This document shows positions 14,910-22,681 of a stretch of DNA of 64,000 nucleotides, piece after piece. Made by a program: the position numbers and the translations under genes. The notes under the pieces were generated by a model. The model saw only the letters and a program-made list of their open reading frames with translations. It did not search any database and was not told where the DNA came from. The first letter of the stretch is position 1. Every line of letters starts with the position of its first letter. Source of the DNA: Hymenobacter jeongseonensis (GTDB lineage: Bacteria; Bacteroidota; Bacteroidia; Cytophagales; Hymenobacteraceae); assembly GCF_015694725.1 (NCBI RefSeq), contig NZ_JADQDQ010000004.1, forward strand, positions 62,001 to 126,000, read 5' to 3'.

Positions 14910-15905
14910 CTAATCAAGCAGGCTATAATAGGCATCATCGGAGGCTTTTTTGGTGGTGGCGAAGGATTGTTGGGCTTGCGGCTTTTCGTTGAGCACGGCG
15001 TTGAAATCGCCGTTTTGGTACTTGGTGAGCAGGCGCTGGCCCTTCTCGCTCATCACGCCATTCTGGATGTCCATCTCCTTCACGAATTCCTGCGAGTAGC
15101 GCATGGCCTGCTTGATTTGGCCCAACTGCTGGGCCATGTCTTGGGCCACGCGGTCGGTGGCGAGGTCGAAGAAGTACTTCTTGTCGGGGTCGCCGCGCAG
15201 GATGTTCATGGCGGCGCGCATGCCGGAGCTGGTACGCTTCACCAACTCGTATTCGTCTTTCAAGAGGTTGACCTTGAACTTGCTGCCGTCAATCTGGCGC
15301 AGGGCAGCCTTCAGAATCTGGCGCATCACTACCGAGACGTTGGCCGTGGTGGTGGCCATGGGCTGCAGGCGGCGGTTGTAGTCCTCCAGCTGCGCGGCGC
15401 GGCTGGCGTAGCTCTCGGCCATGTCCTTTTCGCCCTGGCGGGTGGCGGAGTTGGCCAGGGCCAGGTACTCCTTCATCTGGTTGGTATTGGCGGCCAGCTT
15501 GCGCTTCACCAACTCGTGGGCACCTTCGATGTTGGTCACTTCGGCGTCCATCTTGCGGGCTTCCTGCTCGGTGTTCTTGATGTAGTCCTGCATGATGCCG
15601 ATGGGGTCGGTGTTGACGAAAATCCCGGCCAGCGTGCGCAAAATGCGCTGCCCGGCATACCACAGCCCGGCGTGGATGCGCTTGTTAGTGACCAGCAAAA
15701 ACAGCACGAACAGCACGCCCAGCCCAATTCCCAGCTTCACGCTGTTGAAGACGATGTCGACGAGGAAGGGCAGGATTTTGCCCCAGTAGTACACGGCCGC
15801 GCCTACCAGCCCGAGGAGCACCACGCGGCCGGCCATCTTTTCCGGCTTTTGCCACTTGGGCAGGCCGGTGTCGGTGTCAGAGGAAGTTGTGAGTAGCGTG
15901 TTCAT
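14910..15905 (-). CDS. Membrane-anchored PspA/IM30-like coiled-coil protein
   Basis: A 331-residue protein. After a short cytoplasmic start it has two hydrophobic segments (about 27-48 and 55-72, VVLLGLVGAAVYYWG and LGIGLGVLFVLFLLV), then a long helical region (about 90-290). That region opens DPIGIMQDYIKNTEQEAR and contains NSATRQGEKDMAESYASRAA, a pattern like the PspA/IM30 (ESCRT-III-like) family, which begins with a membrane-facing helix and has a characteristic A..G..D.A helix. The C-terminus is a flexible tail. PspA proteins bind stressed membranes; here the coil would be held at the inner membrane. The start at 15905 lies 4 bases after the stop of the upstream gene, so the pair is cotranscribed. 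The family call is by pattern only. Confidence 0.7.
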   Translation of the reverse strand: MNTLLTTSSDTDTGLPKWQKPEKMAGRVVLLGLVGAAVYYWGKILPFLVDIVFNSVKLGIGLGVLFVLFLLVTNKRIHAGLWYAGQRILRTLAGIFVNTDPIGIMQDYIKNTEQEARKMDAEVTNIEGAHELVKRKLAANTNQMKEYLALANSATRQGEKDMAESYASRAAQLEDYNRRLQPMATTTANVSVVMRQILKAALRQIDGSKFKVNLLKDEYELVKRTSSGMRAAMNILRGDPDKKYFFDLATDRVAQDMAQQLGQIKQAMRYSQEFVKEMDIQNGVMSEKGQRLLTKYQNGDFNAVLNEKPQAQQSFATTKKASDDAYYSLLD

Positions 15906-15909
15906 GGCA

Positions 15910-16596
15910 TTAAGTGGTTGAAGGATTGGCAGTGGGAGTGAGGAAGGATTGCGCGGCCTGGCGGTGGGCTTGCAGCTCGGCGGCAGCGGCGGCGTTGGCC
16001 AGTTCGTAGGAGGCGAGCGCAGCCTGGGTTTTCTGCTTTTCAGCCTGCGCCTGCTGCTGGATTTCACGCAGCTGCTGGCTCTTTTCGGTGAGCTGCTGGG
16101 TAAGGGCGGCTACGTCGGCTTGCAGCTGGGCTTCGCGTTGTTGCAGCAGGGCCAGCGGGCCAGGGGCGGCCTTTGAGTTGGTGGCTTCGCCTAGCTTTTC
16201 GCGGTGGCGCTGCAGCACCCGGGCGCGGTCGTCGGCCAGCTTGTGGGTGAGCTGCTCGGCCGAGGCCAGCAGGGTGGGGCGGTCCACGCCGGTGAGGGCG
16301 GCGAAGGCGTTGAAGGCCGTTTGGTAGAGCAGCGGGCCGGTGAGGCCGCTGCCGGCCATGCTGTTCACCAGCTTGGTGTAGGCGCCGAAGTCCTTGCCGT
16401 CGCCCACCAGCAGGCTGGCGATGTGGTCGAGGTGGCGCTGCTCGGCCTGGGTGACGAGCGGCGCCGGGCCAGCTGGCTGGGCGGTGCTGGCTTGGGCGGG
16501 CAGCGGCTGAGGCGCGGGGGCTTCGGCCAGGGCCGCTCCATCGTCTTCGATGAAGAAGCCCTTGGCGGCTTTGGTGAGGTTATCAAGAATGTCCAT
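15910..16596 (-). CDS. Cytoplasmic coiled-coil protein, first gene of the ABC/OmpA module
   Basis: A 228-residue protein without signal or membrane segment. It has an N-terminal helix (MDILDNLTKAAKGFF), a Pro/Ala-rich linker (about 25-50), a helical region with HLDHIASLLVGDGKDFGAY (about 65-140), and a long Gln/Ala-rich coiled coil (about 150-215). I do not recognise the family. It is the first gene of the minus-strand module and its stop is 4 bases from the next start. The coiled coil suggests it partners the PspA-like protein. The ATG at 16596 is preferred to the one at 16632 because the extra 12 residues are unremarkable. Confidence 0.7.
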   Translation of the reverse strand: MDILDNLTKAAKGFFIEDDGAALAEAPAPQPLPAQASTAQPAGPAPLVTQAEQRHLDHIASLLVGDGKDFGAYTKLVNSMAGSGLTGPLLYQTAFNAFAALTGVDRPTLLASAEQLTHKLADDRARVLQRHREKLGEATNSKAAPGPLALLQQREAQLQADVAALTQQLTEKSQQLREIQQQAQAEKQKTQAALASYELANAAAAAELQAHRQAAQSFLTPTANPSTT

Positions 16597-16700
16597 GGCA
16601 GCAGGTGGTTGGTTACTGCCACTCCATGCCAATACCAGTGCCGTTTCGGAAATTGATTGTTGGTAATGTTTATTTCGTGCTGGTTATAAGAGTATTAAAT

Positions 16701-16734
16701 AAAAAATCCCCGCTGAGCACTATGCTCAACGGGG
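16701..16734 (-). terminator. Intrinsic terminator downstream of the lacI-type gene
   Basis: On the minus strand a 12-base stem (16708-16719 with 16723-16734, one mismatch, 3-base loop) is followed by ATTTTTT. It would end transcripts of the LacI-type gene (stop at 16895) before the coiled-coil module. Confidence 0.65.
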
Positions 16735-16787
16735 AGGATTTTTTTCAAAATGAAAAGGTTATTTTTCCATTTCAACAATCAATGACA

Positions 16788-16878
16788 GTCATGCAGAGCG
16801 CAGCGAAGCATCTCGCTTGTGGCAGTAATCCAATAATTAGTGGTGGCACGCGAGATGCTTCGCTGCGCTCTGCATGAC
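16788..16878. repeat. REP-like inverted repeat, family 1 (copy c)
   Basis: Arms beginning GTCATGCAGAGCGCAGCGAA and the inverted copy; the centre contains AGTAATCCAATAATTAG. It lies just beyond the stop of the LacI-type gene. Confidence 0.9.
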
Positions 16879-16894
16879 GGGCTTTACAATTCAG

Positions 16895-18076
16895 CTATAT
16901 ACTCAAGCTAAACAACTCGCCTTTCCCTTTCAGCGACGACCCCCGGATAACCAGCTCGCCGGAGATGACGAAGGTGCGGGGCTGGAAATCCTCCTTCTGG
17001 CGCACTTGCTCGAGGAAAAGCCGGGCGGCCTGCTGGCCGATGCGGTAGGGGTGGAGGTTGACGGTGGTGAGGCCGGGCTCAATCATAGCGGCCATGAATT
17101 CGTCGCCGAAGCCCACCACGGCGATGTCTTCGGGCACGCGCAAACGGCGTTTTTTCAGAGCCACTAGCAGGTCGAAGGCGTTGGTGTAGTTGATGGCGAA
17201 GATGGCGTCGGGCGGCTCGGGTAGTGCCAGCCACGTATCGAGCGCCGCCACAGCTTCTTCGGTCCGGAACTCAATGTGCACCTCGTATTCCTTGCGCAAG
17301 TCGAGGTTGTAGCGCTTCAGGGCGTGCTGGTAGCCTGCCAATCGATTGCGGGAAATAAGCAACGATTCCGGGCCGGCCAGGATGGCAATGCGCCGGGCGC
17401 CCTGCTGAATCAGGTGCTCCGTGACGTTGAAAGCCCCATTCCAGTCATCCAGGATGACTTTGGCGCTGTCCACTTCGTTGCTCACCCGGTCGAAATGCAC
17501 CACGGGCACGCCCCGGCAGGCGGCAGGCTTCACGTGGTCAAAATTTTCGGTTTCGCGGGAGTGACAGATGAGCAGGCCATCGACGCGGCTAGCCACCAGG
17601 GCCTGCACATTGCTCACCTCCGTTGCGTACGATTCCTTTGACTGACAAATCATTACCCGGTAGCCGGCTTCGGTAGCAACCTCCTGAATGCCGCTGACCA
17701 CCGTGGCGAAAAACGGCCGTTCAATGTCGGGAATAATAACACCGAGCGTGTGCGTTTCGCGGCTTTTGAGGCTTTGGGCCAGTAGGTTGGGCTGGTAGTC
17801 CATTTGCCGGGCCACGTCCAGAATGGCCTGGCGGGTGGTGGGGCTAATGTCCGTGTGCCCGTTCAGGGCCCGCGACACCGTGGACGAAGCCACGCCCACC
17901 GCCTTGGCCACATCGCCGATGGTGGTTTGGCTGCGGCGTCGCTCGGTGAGCTGCCCGGCCGGCTTTTCCTCAGTAAAGTGGTAGTCGCAGGCCTTGCACA
18001 GAAAGCGCTGGCGGCCCCGCACAAAGCCTGCTTTCAAAACCGAGCTACTCAACTTGCATTTAACGCAGGTTATCAT
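16895..18076 (-). CDS. LacI-family regulator with N-terminal zinc ribbon
   Basis: A 393-residue regulator. Residues 1-35 form a four-cysteine zinc ribbon (Cys4, Cys7, Cys27, Cys30; GRQRFLCKACDYHF) of the kind found in IS1/InsA transposase N-termini. The LacI helix-turn-helix follows at about 52-100 (TIGDVAKAVGVASSTVSRAL), then the periplasmic-binding-like ligand domain to the end. It is transcribed divergently from uxuA and the xylan locus, so it probably represses or tunes that locus, sensing a sugar such as a uronate or xylo-oligomer derivative; the ligand is inferred from position only. The ribbon gives a second potential DNA contact. A zinc ribbon fused to LacI is unusual outside Bacteroidetes. 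Confidence 0.92.
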   Translation of the reverse strand: MITCVKCKLSSSVLKAGFVRGRQRFLCKACDYHFTEEKPAGQLTERRRSQTTIGDVAKAVGVASSTVSRALNGHTDISPTTRQAILDVARQMDYQPNLLAQSLKSRETHTLGVIIPDIERPFFATVVSGIQEVATEAGYRVMICQSKESYATEVSNVQALVASRVDGLLICHSRETENFDHVKPAACRGVPVVHFDRVSNEVDSAKVILDDWNGAFNVTEHLIQQGARRIAILAGPESLLISRNRLAGYQHALKRYNLDLRKEYEVHIEFRTEEAVAALDTWLALPEPPDAIFAINYTNAFDLLVALKKRRLRVPEDIAVVGFGDEFMAAMIEPGLTTVNLHPYRIGQQAARLFLEQVRQKEDFQPRTFVISGELVIRGSSLKGKGELFSLSI

Positions 18077-18196
18077 CTTGATTTGTACTTTTTGTGGAAA
18101 AGGACGAGTTTAGATAGCCGGTGTTGCCCCTGCTTTGTCTAGTTATTCAAAGGTAACACACAAAATATTTTTTAGGCCACCGCACAGCTAAGATAT

Positions 18197-18230
18197 CTAT
18201 CGGCAACGATTCCGGAAACGTTGCCGATAG
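18197..18230. promoter_or_regulatory. Candidate LacI-type operator (inverted repeat)
   Basis: The arms CTATCGGCAACG and CGTTGCCGATAG are perfect complements with a 10-base spacer. Inside, GGAAACGTTGCC (18214-18225) is a near-palindrome centred on CG, the usual form of LacI-family operators. It lies in the divergent gap, so it could control both directions. A hairpin terminator is an alternative, but only four T follow. Confidence 0.5.
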
Positions 18231-18271
18231 TTTTATGGCCAAAACAAGTTATTTGGGCCGTTTTATTCTTG

Positions 18272-18301
18272 TTGACTATTACGGAAACGGGTGTACTTTC
18301 G
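18272..18301 (+). promoter_or_regulatory. Candidate promoter for uxuA and the xylan locus
   Basis: TTG (18272-18274), 19 bases, then TACTTTCG (18294-18301), one base away from the Bacteroidetes -7 consensus TAnnTTTG at the usual spacing. The second CGGAAACG copy (18282-18289) lies between the two elements, where a bound repressor would block transcription. Confidence 0.5.
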
Positions 18302-18400
18302 ATTATAAGTCCTTCAGATATGCTTCCGGAAGCTTTTCGGGTATCAAGCGCAACCAGAAGGCTTAGTGTATAGTCAAATTGTATTCTGCCGAAGAGTCTT

Positions 18401-19639
18401 ATGCTGCACACCATGCGTTGGTTCGGTCCGCACGACCCCGTTTCGTTATTCGACATTCGGCAGGCCGGGTGCGCGGGCGTGGTCACGGCCCTGCACCAAT
18501 TGCCCGTGGGCGCGGTGTGGCCGGTGAGCGAGATTCAAGCGCGCCAGCAGTTGATTGAAACCGACAACGCCACCCATTCGCCCCTGCACTGGGCGGTGGT
18601 GGAAAGCCTGCCGGTGCACGAAGACATTAAGAAAGGCCGGCCCGCGCGTGAGCTTTATATAGCGAACTACAAGGCGTCTTTGCGCAACCTGGCGGCCTGC
18701 GGCATCCGCACGGTGTGCTACAATTTCATGCCGGTGCTGGACTGGTCGCGCACCAACGTCAGCTACGAAATGCCCGACGGGTCGCTTGCCTTGCGCTTTG
18801 TGTGGCAGGATTTTGCGCTGTTCGACCTCTGTATTTTAAAGCGCCCCGGCGCTGCAATCGATTACGAGCCCAATGTGGCCGAAGCCGCCCGCCAGCAGTT
18901 TGCGGCCATGAGCACCGAAGAAATCACAACGCTCAGCAACACAGTGCTGTTGGGCTTGCCCGGCTCGGAGGAAGCGTTTGAGCTGGCTGGTTTTCAGGGC
19001 TTACTGGATGAATACGCGGCCATTGACGCCGCCGCTCTGCGCGACAACCTGCACTACTTCATTCGGGAGGTAGCGCCCGTGGCCGAAGAACTGGGGATTG
19101 GCCTCTGCATTCACCCCGACGACCCGCCGTTTCCCTTGCTGGGCCTGCCCCGGGTGATGAGCACCGAAAGCGACATTGCCCAGCTGCTGGCGGCCTGCGA
19201 TGTGCCGGCCAATGGCCTCACCTTCTGCACCGGTTCGCTGGGCGTGCGCCCCGATAACGACCCCGCCGCCATTGCGCGGCGGTTTGGCCCGCGCATTCAC
19301 TTTGTGCACCTGCGCACCACCAAGCGCGAAGCCAACCCGCGCAACTTCTACGAAGCCGACCACTTGGCCGGCGACGTGGACATGTACGCCGTGGTGCGCG
19401 AGCTGGTGCTCGAGGAGCAGCGCCGGGCCGAAAACGGCGCCCCAGCCCTGCCCATGCGCCCCGACCACGGCCACCAGATGCTCGACGACCTCAAGAAGCA
19501 GACTTACCCTGGCTATTCCGCCATTGGCCGCCTGCGCGGGCTGGCCGAGCTGCGCGGGCTGGAATACGGCATCCGCCGCAGCCTGGAAGCAGAGGCCCCG
19601 CCGCTCGCCGCTCACGCCAGCGCCCCACAATATTCCTGA
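18401..19639 (+). CDS. uxuA: Mannonate dehydratase
   Basis: A 412-residue cytoplasmic enzyme that dehydrates D-mannonate to 2-keto-3-deoxygluconate in glucuronate breakdown. Family signatures are present: MRWFGPHDPVSL at the start, YNFMPVLDWSRT, the metal-site region CIHPDDPPFPLLGLPR, FVHLRTTKRE and MRPDHGHQMLDD near the end. Its length is close to the family's usual size. The start at 18401 (MLHTMRWFG) or the in-frame ATG at 18413 are both possible; the latter would begin MRWFG. It is the first gene on the plus strand of the xylan locus, 24 bases ahead of a GH67 alpha-glucuronidase, which supplies glucuronate, and is probably controlled by the divergent LacI-type regulator. Confidence 0.95.
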   Translation: MLHTMRWFGPHDPVSLFDIRQAGCAGVVTALHQLPVGAVWPVSEIQARQQLIETDNATHSPLHWAVVESLPVHEDIKKGRPARELYIANYKASLRNLAACGIRTVCYNFMPVLDWSRTNVSYEMPDGSLALRFVWQDFALFDLCILKRPGAAIDYEPNVAEAARQQFAAMSTEEITTLSNTVLLGLPGSEEAFELAGFQGLLDEYAAIDAAALRDNLHYFIREVAPVAEELGIGLCIHPDDPPFPLLGLPRVMSTESDIAQLLAACDVPANGLTFCTGSLGVRPDNDPAAIARRFGPRIHFVHLRTTKREANPRNFYEADHLAGDVDMYAVVRELVLEEQRRAENGAPALPMRPDHGHQMLDDLKKQTYPGYSAIGRLRGLAELRGLEYGIRRSLEAEAPPLAAHASAPQYS

Positions 19640-19663
19640 TACGTTCCTCCCAAATCCCACCCA

Positions 19664-21790
19664 ATGCTCCTCCGGTCACTCTTGCTACTGTTGGTTTTGG
19701 TCGCTGCCACGCCCCGCAGCCGTGCCGACGACGGCTATCGGCTGTGGCTGAAATACGACCTCATTACGGACGTGGCCCAGCGCAATGCCTACCGGCAGGC
19801 CGCTCAATACATTGTGGCTGAAGGCAACTCCGCGGTGCTGAAAACGGCCGCCGCCGAGTTGCAACGCGGCTTGCAGGGCCTGCTGGGCCAGCCGGTGCCC
19901 TTGGTGACAAAGGGTGAGTCCAACAGCACAAAGCGCGGAATCTTACTACTGATAAGCCCGACCGCAAACGTTCCCGGAACAGCCCAAACCCAGGATGGCT
20001 ACCGTATTTTAACGCAAGGCCGCAACCTGGTGGTGACGGGGAGGAGCGGGGCTGGCGTGCTCTACGGCGTGTATGCCCTGCTGCGGCAGCTGCAAACGCA
20101 GCAACCCGTAGCGAATTTGGCTACGGCCAGCAGCCCGCGCATCCAGTACCGCTTGCTCAACCACTGGGACAACCCCAACGGCACCGTGGAGCGCGGCTAC
20201 GCGGGCTCCTCCATCTGGAAATGGTACGAGCTGCCCGAGCGCCTCGACCCGCGCTACACCGACTACGCCCGCGCCAATGCCTCGATTGGCATTAACGGGG
20301 TGGCCATTAACAACGTGAACGCCAGTGCCCGCTACCTTACGCCGGAGTATTTGCAGAAGGTGAAAGCGCTGGCGGGCGTGTTTCGACCCTACGGCATCCG
20401 GGTGTATTTGTCGGTGTTCTGGGCAGCGCCCAAGGTCATCGGCGGCCTGAAAACCTCCGACCCGCTCGACCCGCAGGTGAAGCAGTGGTGGGCGGCCCGC
20501 ACCGCCGAGATTTACAAGACCATTCCCGACTTCGGCGGCTTTCTGGTAAAGGCCAACTCTGAAGGCGAACCCGGCCCGCAGGACTACGGCCGCAACCACG
20601 CCGACGGCGCCAACATGCTGGCCGAGGCCCTGGGCCAGCACGACGGCATTGTGATGTGGCGCGCCTTCGTGTACAAGGCCAACAGCAAAGGCGACCGGTT
20701 TAAGGAAGCCTACGAGGAGTTCAAGCCGCTCGATGGGAAGTTTTCGCCCAAAGTCCTGGTCCAGGTGAAGAACGGGCCGATTGATTTTCAGTCCCGCGAG
20801 CCGTTCCATCCGCTGTTTGGGGCCATGCCCAAGACGCCGCTGGTGCTGGAAGTGCAGCTCACGCAGGAGTACTTAGGCTTTGCGACGCACCTCGTTTACC
20901 TGGCGCCACTTTTCAAAGAATGCCTCGATTTCGACACCCAAACCAAGGGCCCCGGCTCGACGGTGGCGAAGGTGGTGGATGGCAGCCTCGACCAGCACCT
21001 CCTCAGCGGCATTGCGGGCGTGGCCAACATCGGCTCCGACCGCAACTGGACCGGCCACCCCATGGGCCAGGCCAACTGGTACGCTTTCGGCCGCCTGGCT
21101 TGGGACCATAGCCTGACCGCGGCCGCCATTGCCACCGAGTGGACCAAAATGACCCTGACCCGCGAGCCCAAGGCCGTGGCCACCATCGTGGACCTAATGG
21201 GCCAGTCGCGCGACATCTACGTGCGCTACACCACGCCGCTGGGCCTGCACCACATCATGGGCCAGAACATTCACTACGGCCCCGAGCCCTGGCTGGCCGA
21301 AGCCGGCCGCCCCGACTGGACCGCCGTGTATTACCATAAAGCCGACTCCATGGGCCTGGGCTTCAACCGCACCGCCACCGGCTCCAATGCCCTGGCGCTG
21401 TATTCGCCGGGCGTGCAAAAGCAGTGGGGCGACCCCAAAACCTGCCCGCCCAACTACCTGCTCTGGTTTCACCACGTGGGCTGGAAGCAGCCGCTGCCCA
21501 CCGGCCGCACCCTCTGGAACGAACTGGTGACCCGCTACTACACCGGCGCCGACTCCGTGACCTGGATGCAGCAGCGCTGGGCCAGCGTGAAGCCTGCCGT
21601 GGACCCCGCCCTGCACACCGACGTAACGGCCCGCCTGCAAATCCAGCGGCAGGAAGCCCTGTGGTGGCGTGATGCCTGCGTGCTCTACTTCCAGACCTAC
21701 TCGAAGCAGCCCATTCCGGCGCCGTTTGCGCCGCCTACCCGCACCCTGGCCGAAGTCAAAAGCCTGGTCGACCTCTATCAACTGAAATAA
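19664..21790 (+). CDS. Alpha-glucuronidase, GH67
   Basis: A 708-residue secreted enzyme (signal peptide about 1-22, MLLRSLLLLLVLVAATPRSRA) that removes (4-O-methyl)glucuronic acid from the non-reducing end of xylo-oligosaccharides. Order: a beta domain (about 25-145), a TIM barrel with NHWDNPNGTVERGYAGSSIW and the acid Glu in ANSEGEPGPQDYGR, the general-base Asp and Glu in GPIDFQ and LTQEYLGF, then a helical C-terminal domain. Length matches the family. It is followed 24 bases later by an SDR enzyme of the same uronate pathway. GH67 acts on short oligomers, so it probably works in the periplasm after import. Confidence 0.95.
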   Translation: MLLRSLLLLLVLVAATPRSRADDGYRLWLKYDLITDVAQRNAYRQAAQYIVAEGNSAVLKTAAAELQRGLQGLLGQPVPLVTKGESNSTKRGILLLISPTANVPGTAQTQDGYRILTQGRNLVVTGRSGAGVLYGVYALLRQLQTQQPVANLATASSPRIQYRLLNHWDNPNGTVERGYAGSSIWKWYELPERLDPRYTDYARANASIGINGVAINNVNASARYLTPEYLQKVKALAGVFRPYGIRVYLSVFWAAPKVIGGLKTSDPLDPQVKQWWAARTAEIYKTIPDFGGFLVKANSEGEPGPQDYGRNHADGANMLAEALGQHDGIVMWRAFVYKANSKGDRFKEAYEEFKPLDGKFSPKVLVQVKNGPIDFQSREPFHPLFGAMPKTPLVLEVQLTQEYLGFATHLVYLAPLFKECLDFDTQTKGPGSTVAKVVDGSLDQHLLSGIAGVANIGSDRNWTGHPMGQANWYAFGRLAWDHSLTAAAIATEWTKMTLTREPKAVATIVDLMGQSRDIYVRYTTPLGLHHIMGQNIHYGPEPWLAEAGRPDWTAVYYHKADSMGLGFNRTATGSNALALYSPGVQKQWGDPKTCPPNYLLWFHHVGWKQPLPTGRTLWNELVTRYYTGADSVTWMQQRWASVKPAVDPALHTDVTARLQIQRQEALWWRDACVLYFQTYSKQPIPAPFAPPTRTLAEVKSLVDLYQLK

Positions 21791-21814
21791 TTAGTCGCGG
21801 CAACCACTACCGAT

Positions 21815-22624
21815 ATGGAGCATCAATCACACACTACCGGCGCCACAGTCGCTGACCATTCCCAGCCGGCCAACGTCTTTTCGTTGGAGGGCAAGCTGGC
21901 GCTGATAACCGGCGGCGGCACCGGCATCGGCCTCGAAATAGCCCGCTGCATGACCGAAGCTGGCGCCACGGTGGTCATCACTGGCCGGCGCGAGGAGGTG
22001 CTGCGCGATGCCGTGGAAAACCTGGGCGAGTCCGCCCAATACATTGTCAACGACATCACCGATTTATCGTCCATCGACGGGTTGGTGGCGCAGATTGAAG
22101 CCGCCCACGGCCCCTTGGACATACTGGTGAACAACGCCGGCATCAACCTCAAAAAACCGGCCCTGGAGGTAACCGACGAGGAATTCAGCCGCATTCTGCA
22201 CACCAACCTGCACTCGGTATTTGCCCTGACGCGGGCTTGCGCTGCGCGCATGGTAGCCCGCAAAAAAGGCGTCATTCTCATGATTTCCTCCATGGCCGCC
22301 TACTACGGCATCGACCGGGTGGTGGCGTACGCGGCCTCCAAGTCGGCGGTGGAGGGGATGGTGAAGGTGCTGGCCTCCGAGTTCTCGGGCCACGGCGTGC
22401 GCGTGAACGCCATTGCGCCGGGCTTCATCGAAACCGAAATGAGCCGCAAGGCCATGAACTCCGACCCCGACCGCCGCGACCGGGCCATGCGCCGCACGCC
22501 GATGGGCGCCTTCGGCCAGCCCGCCGATATCGGCCACGCGGCCGTGTTTCTGGCTTCGCCGGCCGCGCGCTACATCACCGGCGTGTCGCTGCCCGTCGAC
22601 GGCGGCAATTCCATTGGCTTTTAA
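21815..22624 (+). CDS. SDR oxidoreductase, probable fructuronate reductase (mannonate oxidoreductase)
   Basis: A 269-residue short-chain dehydrogenase. The cofactor motif is TGGGTGIG (about 33-40), then NNAG, the catalytic Ser region ISSMAAYYG and the YAASK active-site pair. The first 25 residues (MEHQSHTTGATVADHSQPAN) are an extra tail before the usual FSLEGK start; a downstream start is not obvious. The position between GH67 and SusC, with uxuA upstream, suggests the step between fructuronate and mannonate, for which SDR enzymes replace the classical UxuB in many Bacteroidetes. Sequence alone would also allow a gluconate or ketodeoxygluconate dehydrogenase. Confidence 0.88.
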   Translation: MEHQSHTTGATVADHSQPANVFSLEGKLALITGGGTGIGLEIARCMTEAGATVVITGRREEVLRDAVENLGESAQYIVNDITDLSSIDGLVAQIEAAHGPLDILVNNAGINLKKPALEVTDEEFSRILHTNLHSVFALTRACAARMVARKKGVILMISSMAAYYGIDRVVAYAASKSAVEGMVKVLASEFSGHGVRVNAIAPGFIETEMSRKAMNSDPDRRDRAMRRTPMGAFGQPADIGHAAVFLASPAARYITGVSLPVDGGNSIGF

Positions 22625-22681
22625 CCCCACCTTTTTCATTCTCAAGCACTCTCACACCCACCAAAAAACCCACTGAATATC

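Larger units (their letters stand above)
18077..18400. other. Divergent control region between the LacI-type gene and uxuA
   Basis: A 324-base, AT-rich gap with a 12-base inverted repeat (18197-18230), a repeated CGGAAACG motif (18213-18220 and 18282-18289) and a promoter-like pair at 18272-18301. No gene is visible. Confidence 0.6.

Noticed and set aside
16605..16877. Short plus-strand open frame
   Set aside because: It runs over the terminator hairpin and a REP-like repeat and has no recognisable protein features.
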